Shown one piece after another: positions 56,501 through 64,000 of a stretch of DNA of 64,000 nucleotides. The notes under the pieces are model-generated. The model had not been told where the DNA came from. It was given only the letters and a program-made list of their open reading frames with translations, and searched no databases. The translations under genes and the position numbers were made by a program. The first letter of the stretch is position 1. Each line of letters opens with the position of its first letter. Source of the DNA: Zopfochytrium polystomum (lineage: Eukaryota > Chytridiomycota > Chytridiomycetes > Chytridiales > Chytridiaceae); assembly GCA_025765615.1 (NCBI GenBank), contig JAIVFJ010000003.1:248001-312000 (forward strand). The letters run 5' to 3'.

Positions 56501-59500
56501 ACGGAGTGAAAATGTCAGGAGCACGCAAGCTTGCCCTTCAGCTGAATGCTGCCACGGCTCTATTGTTTGCATTGCGTGCGGTAATTGCCAAACATGGGTC
56601 TCTGGCAAGCGAAAGAATTCCCGTCGCTACTCGAGATCTTGTAGAGGTGATTGAATATCTTTTAGTTGGCCCTTGTTCTCAATGACATTCAGGAAATGCT
56701 TTCATCTCCAGTGCCGATATTGCGTGGACTAGCTTGTGAAACCCTTGGATTGTTGTCGCGTGTTGTCTCGTCTGGCGGCTTCGTTAATCAGCTTGTTCAA
56801 AATTTAGTTGACCAGATTGTGAATAATCGCGAGCCGCACAGTCGCGCAGGCTGCGCTCTCGCACTTGGCTGCATTCACAATCACGCCGGTGGAATGGCTA
56901 TTGGAGCGCATCTTAAGACAAGCGTAGGAATATTGCACTCCTTGAGCAGCGATTCGCACCCGCTTGTTCACGAATGGGCTCTCCACGCGCTCTGGCTCAC
57001 CATCGAAAGCTCGGGACTAATGTTCGGACCTTACGTGAATTCAACTTTATCCCTAATGACAAAGCTTATGATGGCCGATTCGCACGACATCGCAGCTGGT
57101 GGATCTGCTTTCACCGCCGCGGAAAACAATATGAACATCCTGCCAACTCTGGGGAAAATTCTATATGCCGTCGTTGGCGTGATCGGACCGGAGTTGGAAA
57201 GCCTTCCAAGAGTTCGCGAGCTTTGCTTCTGTCTCTTCGAAGAGTATAAGAACGACTCTGATTTCTTCGTAGCAGTGGAAGCAATCAAATGTATTCAGCA
57301 ATTCATCATATTCGCCCCAAAAACCGTGGACATGCCAAAACTCATACCTTTCCTGCAACTCCAGCTGGGAGGTGGCAATCCGCAACAAATTTACCTATTG
57401 CGGAAGGCAGCCGTAACCTGTCTCTACCAATTAACTCGAAAGGACCCCGGCTTGGTCCTGTCAGCTGCCGCTAATGGACAACTCGAGGAGCAGTTGTTTG
57501 CCCTTTTGGATGTTGAAACGGACCAGACCGTGCGAGACGAAATCAAGGATATTCTGACAAGCCTGTTGCGTTTTGTTGCACCGAGTAGGCCGTCCCGATG
57601 GCTTGATCTGTGCAAAAACATCCTTGCAAAAGGTGGATCCGCGGCAGGGGCAGGCGCGCCGAACGCACCCACAACACAGCCAGATGAAGAGGACGAGGAC
57701 GTTGAGGTTGGTGCAAAGCCGGTGACTCCTCCGAAAGACAGCACGAAGGTCACCAGCCAACCTGCATCGTCGATTGTTCTCCTTCCCCGTTGGCAAACCC
57801 AAGTGTTTGCTCTCAGCAGCCTCCGTCAGGTGCTGACTGTGATTTCCGAAAGTGGAAAGAAGGATCATTTCGATTTGGAGCTTGCAAGGGCTTCTGGGCC
57901 AGAGGCAGATTTTTTGGTGTTAAGAGTCTCTGATCTGATTCGAATGGCCTTCAATTCTGCGACTGCTCCTGTGCACAACCTGCGTTTGGAAGGCTTGTTT
58001 CTGCTACAAGACGTCCTTGAGGTATTTCGTTCTGGTATATTTCGTGCTTTATCTAAGGCTGGTGAAAGAAATTTGCTCAAGCTTCGGACCCTGACTTTGA
58101 GGGGCACTCATTATTAGAGCAATTTCAGGTAATCCATCTCTTGCAAATCATCGTCGCGTCATCTTATAAAGTATTAGGCCCAAATAAGTGCCGCTTTAAC
58201 TCCTGCTTTTGCCCTAGATTCGTCTCCTCACATTACTAGTCTCGCTTGTGGTGTTCTTGCAGTTTATCTCGGGACTGGAATAAACAAAGACGTTGGATCT
58301 CTGAGTCGTGTATTGAAACTGCTCACTGGAATGCTCGAGTCTTGTCAATGCAAGTGTTATCATCGAAGTAAGGGAGCGACTAACATTTTTCGCTTCAGCT
58401 GAGGCCGAGACTCCGAACCTCTGCTCCCACGAAAGAGCAATGCTCAAACTAGCAATCCTAACTTCGTGGGCCGAAGTTAAGGTGTTCTCCGAGGATTTGA
58501 AGTTCTTGCAACCTGTAGTCGAGCCGTGAGCCATCCTAACTTTCAGTCTTCTTCGCACCGCTCTGAAGCGAATTCAGCCATTTGCAGGTGCTTGGTACGT
58601 TGTGGACATCAATACTTCGTGAATATGCCAGGATGAAAATTGATGTCGATGCGATTACTCTTGGTTTCGACGATGCAAGCGGATCCACAACCGCTGATAT
58701 GTATATAGCTGCTACTCGTGACGTGATTTCTCCTGTAGGCACTTGGCTGGGGCGAAAGCACTTTCAAACGACTGACTTGTTTCGCAGTTTTACAAAGAAA
58801 GCTGGCCAGTCATTTTGGATGCCTTCACAAGCTTAACGGCGGATCATAAGGCCATTGTTGACACTGTTATGACTGAAATGAAAGAAAGTGAAAGCAAGTA
58901 CGACCTTCCTGGAATCCTCCTTGGTCTCGCAGTGGAATCGATTTCTCGAGAAGTCTTTGGAGGAAGTAGTGCAGCGTCGCCCTCAAATGACAACAATGCC
59001 CTTTTCAAATCACGGACCTCTACACTAGCGACTTGCTTGATTTCGATCCAAAGGCTCTTTTCGAATGGGATTCTGACAGCTGAAAGTCTGCCGAAAGTAA
59101 GATTCTTCCATCCCCTCTTTCCATCTGAAGTGTTTTTAAGGGCGTTTATGTCGAGCTGCTGAACTTGTTCGACCGTGTACTGCAAGTAGGCGGATGTAAA
59201 ATCGCAAATATCGGTCATTGAAGTCGTCCTTGCGCTTCTTCGTCAAGATACTGAACATCTCGTCGAAATCAATTCCACCGAGGATGCTTTGTGAGTCGAC
59301 ACGATGTGGCGCTTGCCGTTAATCGCTTTTCAGAGGCTCCGCAGACTCTCTTACCGCTGTCACCGCGGGCGATTTCAAGTCGTTTTCCAAATTGTTCGCA
59401 ACTGCGAAGTTGATTTTGAATGTATTCTTGCATCACGTTCCGTATCTTTCAAACAGCCCCACGGCAACAGGTACTGTTGCTTTCTTTCATTCCATTCTTC

Positions 59501-60752
59501 GGTTTTGTCTGATTCCTTTCCTTGGGCAGTTACTGCCTATCAGCCACCTACAGCCGACGTATTCAATCTTCTCTCGCTCTCACTCGACGTAATTTGCTCG
59601 CTGGTCTGCCGAATCCCTTTGACTGAGCAACTGTTGAGTCAGTTGATTCCCATCACCCTCTTTATTTTTTCCAGTAAGCTCTCACGTGAATGGTAAAGGA
59701 CAAACTGACAAGCCGGAGTAGTTGTTTTTGCCACGGAGAAGTTTGCTGCGGAGCTGTCACCCAAACTGCTTCTTTCTGTACGACAGATATCAGAGGTGGT
59801 CGCGACAAACGATTTAGCCGTTGGAAGTCCAGTGATTGCTGGCGCGTTCCAATCCTTCGTGGTATCATTGCTGGATTTGGTCGATGAGTGTTTGTAAGCT
59901 GTAGAGCCGAATTTTCTCTCGAGGATGCTGATAAGCTTCGTTGTCAGTGATGCTGATCCTATCGACGTGGCGAAACTCAAGAGCCCGTTGCTTGCAGCCG
60001 CGCTTGTGCTGACGACCATTCAAAAAATGGATATAAACATCGAGATTCAAGAACGACTCGCTGGTATTCTGAACGATCTCTTGAAGTCAAATATTGCCTC
60101 AGTGCGTTGATCGCTTTTTATTTGCTGAAAATGCGTCTCCTAATTTTAGTCTTAATAGGCAACGCTGCTTGGATTGCAGTGCATCCGTTCCATCGCAACA
60201 ATGGCTGTTAAGGCTCGGGCTTCAGCTGATGGGACGGCAGCCCCAAGCTCCAGTTATACCAGACTTCTACTGCCACAAGTTGTGGCGTTTTTGCTGCGAC
60301 AGCAGAGTAACTCAAGACCTATCGAATCAGTCGTTTTGGACGAAGCGGTCAAGATTCTCGTGCTTCATTGTGTCGGCGAAAATAGTTGAGATGAAAAATT
60401 TTTGATGGCATGGATACTGAGCACCTTTTTCTTGCAAGATCTCCTCGGCCCGGTTATTCAGATACTGGTCGACCTTATATCCGACGCAGAGTCGGACATG
60501 TATGCAGTATGCGCACGTGCCCTTTTTCAACTCGCAACCCACTACAGCGCAGAGTTCAAGTCGTACATTGTTAGCCTTCCCGCTCACAAAAAGGGAAACT
60601 TGGAAGGAGCTTTCAAGATGTTGGTGCAGACATCAGGCGGTGCTCCAAATGCGCCAGCGCCGATTTCCAACCGTGGAACGCCGAGCGGATCAACAGAAAG
60701 CCTCAATGGAGGCGCTGCGCAGCCAAAGATTAAGCTGATGACCTTCGCGTGA
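53585..60752 (+). CDS. HEATR5: HEATR5 / Laa1, giant HEAT-repeat AP-1 accessory protein
   Basis: Nineteen exons: 53585-53761, 53817-54134, 54175-54243, 54295-54447, 54494-56227, 56296-56646, 56693-58021, 58069-58128, 58178-58367, 58399-58514, 58588-58734, 58788-59096, 59141-59290, 59334-59470, 59530-59673, 59713-59893, 59924-60101, 60159-60384 and 60439-60752, about 2093 residues (human HEATR5B about 2070). Signatures: PTRPIRQLVGRIYVLIF near the N-terminus, KFAQASDPDFEGHSLLEQF, AQISAALTPAFALD and the C-terminal QPKIKLMTF. It helps AP-1/clathrin-dependent traffic between trans-Golgi and endosomes. Intron 1 is probably GC-AG. Exon 13 contains one nucleotide too many: VLQV then ADVKSQISVIEVV are in different frames around 59190. 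Confidence 0.93.
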
Positions 60753-60822
60753 AAAGTTTTGGTAGTTCTGAGCGGTGGAGGAAAGTGGCAAAACAAACCA
60801 AGAAGAAAAAGCAACAGACAAA

Positions 60823-62195
60823 ATGACTACTGCGCGCCGGTTCTTGGCGTCGGCTGTCATGGCCACTCTCGTCACGCTTATGCTCGCATTAGCTGTCGCG
60901 ACGGCTCGCGTTTCGGCCTACTCCATCGAGTACAGGATCGAAAAGTTGGAAAAGGATGCAGCCCCAGGACGGCCGATCGCCCTCGACTCGAAGAGGTTCT
61001 TCATGTACACCGAGGAGCCGCGAAACTACTCCATCTTCGTTGTTCTCACGGCTTTAGGACCACAGCACAGTTGCAACCCCTGCAAGTACGACATCATCCT
61101 TTTTCACACCATCGATCATCGAATCGCAGCGATTGCACACAGCGTCGCCTCAAAACTCAGCTAATCGGCGCTCTACAGAGAATTCGCTCCCGAGTGGGCA
61201 CTTGTGTCACAGGGATGGTCGAAGAAGGGCGAGAAACGGCGCGCGTACTTCGGCGTTTTGGACTTCGCAGACGGTCAGGAGGTTTTCATGAAGGTGAGAG
61301 GCACTTCACGAACCGCTGGAATTCTGAACCGTCGATGCAGCTCAAAGTCAACTCCGCGCCGTTTGTGCTGCACTTCCCTCCGACCGAAGGGCCTCATCGC
61401 AAAGTGATTTCCGGAGACTACGAAACCTACGACGTGAACCGAAAGTACGGCCGTATCGTTGCTTGACCTGGAAACACTGAACTCATTTACTTCGCAGCGG
61501 TTTGGCTGCCGAAGCAGTTCTGCGATGGCTGAAGAACGTCGCCCATCTTGAGGTTGAAATTCAACGCCCTATTGACTACCAAGCCTACGGTCTCTACGCG
61601 CTCTCGGCTTTTTCTTTCCTCTCTCTTGCGGGAGCAATCTACAGGAATATGCAAAACTTCTTTTCGAGCAAAAAGCTTTGGATTGCCATCTCTCTCTTCA
61701 CGATTGTCCTATTTTGCGGTGGCCACATGTGGAACATGATTCGTGGCCCGCCTTTCACTGGGGTGAAGGACGGCCGTCCCGAACTCTTCGCTCCTGGTTT
61801 CCAAAACCAATTCGTCATCGAGACCGTCATTACGGGTGCTCTCTGTAAGTAAATTTTTTCATCTTCGAGACTTACTTATTTAACGCTCTGCTACCATCAG
61901 ACGCGACTTGCTCCGCTCTCTTTGTCGGGATAGCCATCCACGGACCGAAAATACAAGACCAATCGGCTCAGCGCATGATGATTTACGCGTACGTTGGAGC
62001 TTTCTTATTCGCGTACTCGGTGTTGCTTCGTGTCTTTAAGTTCAAGGTAAGGCCTTTGGGTGCATGACGAAGCGCTTCTGTTTACCCAGAGGCTAACAAT
62101 CAGCAACTGTCTCAATTGCCGCCTTTCTATTTCCCGTTGCAATCCCTGTTTCTTTCTTGTAGAACGGGGGATACCCGTTCACGTTGTTCTTGTAA
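60823..62195 (+). CDS. OST3: oligosaccharyltransferase subunit OST3/OST6
   Basis: Six exons: 60823-61085, 61179-61293, 61341-61444, 61498-61844, 61901-62046 and 62163-62195, 335 residues. A signal peptide (ATLVTLMLALAVATARVSA) precedes a lumenal thioredoxin-like domain whose redox motif is CNPC, split by intron 1 right after its second Cys and followed by KEFAPEW. VNSAPFVLHFPP and DYETYDVNRNG fit the family. Four membrane segments follow (YALSAFSFLSLAGAIYR, LWIAISLFTIVLFCGGHMW, ALYATCSALFVGIAI, YAYVGAFLFAYSVLL) and the end is KNGGYPFTLFL. It transiently binds cysteines of acceptor proteins to aid N-glycosylation. It starts 70 bp after HEATR5's stop in the same direction. Confidence 0.95.
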
Positions 62196-62292
62196 CGAGC
62201 TTTTGGCGCTGCAATCAATACAGTTAGTGGAGACACGCACGTGACTGTCCCTTGTCAAAATCGGCTTTCTTTCTTTCTTTTTGACGTCGAAC

Positions 62293-64000
62293 ATGGGGAA
62301 GCAGCTGAAGAGGCTACGGCGTCAGAAACCGCAACCCTCGACTGCAGCGAAGCCAGCAGTAGAGGACTTTGATGGAACAGACTGGAGGAAAGGCGCATCA
62401 GTGAAGGCAGTCAATACGTGGGCCGATGTGGAGAAGAACACGGAGGACATTTGTGAGGATTCAGTTCGTTTGACTGTCCGTGGCATCTTTGGCTGAATGC
62501 AAATTCTCAGTTCAGGACGAGCGAGAGGAAGTTGCCCTTGAGTATGACGATGATGATGAAGATGAAAACGATCGACCAGAGGACCTTGAAGTTTTTAAGT
62601 TGAGGGGAGTGGATTCCGAGGACGACACAGACGGTGGACGAGTACGGTGCTGAGTATGGCGGAGAATACGACGAGGACTTCGACGATGGGGAAGCGGACC
62701 GAATCGACGAAGAGGCCGTGGAAAAGCTCCGACGAAAGCTCAATCCTTCTGGGCAATTAAGTGATGACGATGAGGACACTGCTCGCTCCAAAATGGTTGT
62801 TGACGGTAGGCTTCACAACCACATACTCTTGTTCTCCGTTTTGCCTTATACTTACGATAACCATACAGAGGACGATGACGACTCGGCATGGGGAAAGAAA
62901 CGCAGAGCTTTCTACCTTCAGGAGCCCGAGGCTGCCGACGAAGAAGCGCTCAAGGATGAAGAACGAGAAGCACTCCGTCTGCAGAAGAAGCGCCTCGAAA
63001 AGCTGAGCGAGGAGGACTTTTTCGAAACGACTCGTATACCCGACTCGTTCGCTAACCGTCTTGCGACGGCAGACAAAGCAGGAGTGGATGGGGCAACCTA
63101 CTGCCTTTTCTGGATTAGCAGCGGCAGACGAGACTTTGTCAGCTTTCGCCACCGACTCTGCCGAGCAGCTGGATATTACAGCGAGACGAGAAGCCATGGA
63201 GAAAATGGGCCCAGCGGCGCTCAAAGCTATGGTCGATGCCAGAGCCTCCGACGTGGTTAAGATGCTGAACGAAATGAATATGCGATGGAACGAGATCGAA
63301 ACTGTACTGGGGCCGACGTTGAAGTGGATGCGCGAGAATGCAAGTGACAAGAGACCTGCGTACAAGTATTTGCAGCTTCGATACCGTGAGTTAACTTCCG
63401 AAGTTTGTGCGCATCTAACTTCCACTGCGGTTAGGTCTACTCACCACGTACGTCACAAATATATCCTTCTACCTTGCTCTTCGAGCGAACCCACCGAACG
63501 GCAGAGATGTTCGGTATCATCCCGTCCTTTCCGTGATAGAACGGCTGGCCAAAGTTATTTCCACGCTCGAAACAACAGTTGAGGGCCGTGAACCCGAACC
63601 GGAGGAAAAAACCAGCAAGAAACGGAAGAAAAAGGGAGATCAGAAGAACGCACGGAAAGGCTTTGTGAATTTGCTTGACCAAATTGCCGATGTCGTGGAG
63701 GAGGCTGCAGAGGAGGCGGAGGAGATCGGCGAGGATGACGGTGACGACCAGACGCTGGTTGGAACAATCGGTGAAGCCGAAGATGTGGAGCTGTCCGCCG
63801 CTGAATCCAGGGACGACGCAGAGCTGCCTCCTGAGGAAGGCTCCTCCATGTCCCTTAAGAAAGAGAAAAAGGCTGCTAAGACAGCTGCTAAGACCGCGAA
63901 GAAGGCTGCAGCAAGGGAAAGCGCAGGCAGAGCCCTTTCAGAACTCGATGAGATTGTGATTCCCGACCTTCCCGATGTAATGAGCATTGAGGCGAAAGTA
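62293..64000 (+). CDS. UTP3: SAS10/UTP3, SSU processome protein, C-terminus cut by window, two +1 frame breaks
   Basis: Exons 62293-62452, 62511-62805, 62869-63385 and 63435 to beyond 64000. Acidic N-terminal half, then SAWGKKRRAFY (the Sas10 family marker), and the SAS10/C1D domain LLTTYVTNISFYLALRA, preceded by KYLQLRY. Lys-rich and Ala-rich tracts follow. Sas10/Utp3 works in early 18S rRNA processing in the nucleolus. Two places carry one extra base: near 62632, DSEDDTD and VDEYGAEYGGEYDED lie in different frames; near 63090, ADKAGVDG and QPTAFSGLAAADETLSAF do too. Removing one G at each gives a continuous protein with all splice phases correct. The final C-terminal domain lies outside the window. 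Confidence 0.88.

Overview
The window is nuclear DNA from a eukaryote, most likely an early-diverging, probably zoosporic (chytrid-like) fungus. This is inferred from gene content and architecture. Most genes carry several short GT-AG introns (about 43-110 nt, often with a CTAAC/CTGAC-like branch site). The conserved proteins are fungal/opisthokont housekeeping types, and some (a BRAT1-type Integrator partner, a possible RIIa dimerisation-domain protein) are unusual for yeasts and moulds but plausible in flagellated fungi. No species can be named from the sequence alone. Exon coordinates were worked out by hand from splice signals and protein-family similarity.

Layout. 0-16 kb: the 3' end of a degenerate Rho-like GTPase gene, a large PPR protein (-), a Sec14/CRAL-TRIO protein with a long disordered tail (-), ESCRT-III CHMP1 (-), an EXORDIUM/PHI-1-like secreted protein (-), a Cys-rich single-pass membrane protein (+) and a membrane-anchored putative TULIP lipid-binding protein (-). 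17-25 kb: i-AAA protease YME1 (+), TMA7 in six tiny exons (+), an orphan protein (-) and a 13-exon BRAT1 homologue (+). 26-34 kb: two tandem paralogous Q/H/G/P-rich proteins (-) separated and flanked by microsatellite-rich DNA. 34.7-38.6 kb: an intact F-box gene followed upstream by decaying copies, with an unrelated gene in the opposite orientation lying between two fragments. 38.8-42.3 kb: VPS55 (-), complex I ESSS/NDUFB11 (-) and an orphan (+). 42.4-45.3 kb: remains of a CACTA/Tnp2-type DNA transposon that reaches the start of a TLC-domain gene (+). 46.3-64 kb: a compact, intron-dense housekeeping block: two small orphans (-), ribosomal protein eL43 (+), cytochrome b5 (-), dynactin p25/DCTN5 (+), Sad1/USP39 (-), the AP-1 accessory HEATR5/Laa1 (+), OST3/6 (+) and SAS10/UTP3 (+, cut by the window end).

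The two halves differ in style. The left part has long, GC-rich, intron-poor genes and kilobase spacers full of simple repeats; the right part has short spacers (57-300 bp between divergent starts) and many introns. Several genes act in membrane traffic (CHMP1, VPS55, HEATR5, Sec14-like, dynactin p25) or mitochondria (YME1, NDUFB11, possibly the PPR protein), but neighbours do not form operons.

The most notable signals are: four positions in three highly conserved genes (eL43, HEATR5, UTP3 twice) where one extra G breaks an otherwise perfect frame, always needing a +1 shift; two probable GC-AG introns; a BRAT1 homologue ending in a Cys-Tyr-Cys tail; the tandem poly-Q paralogue pair; and the F-box birth-and-death cluster.
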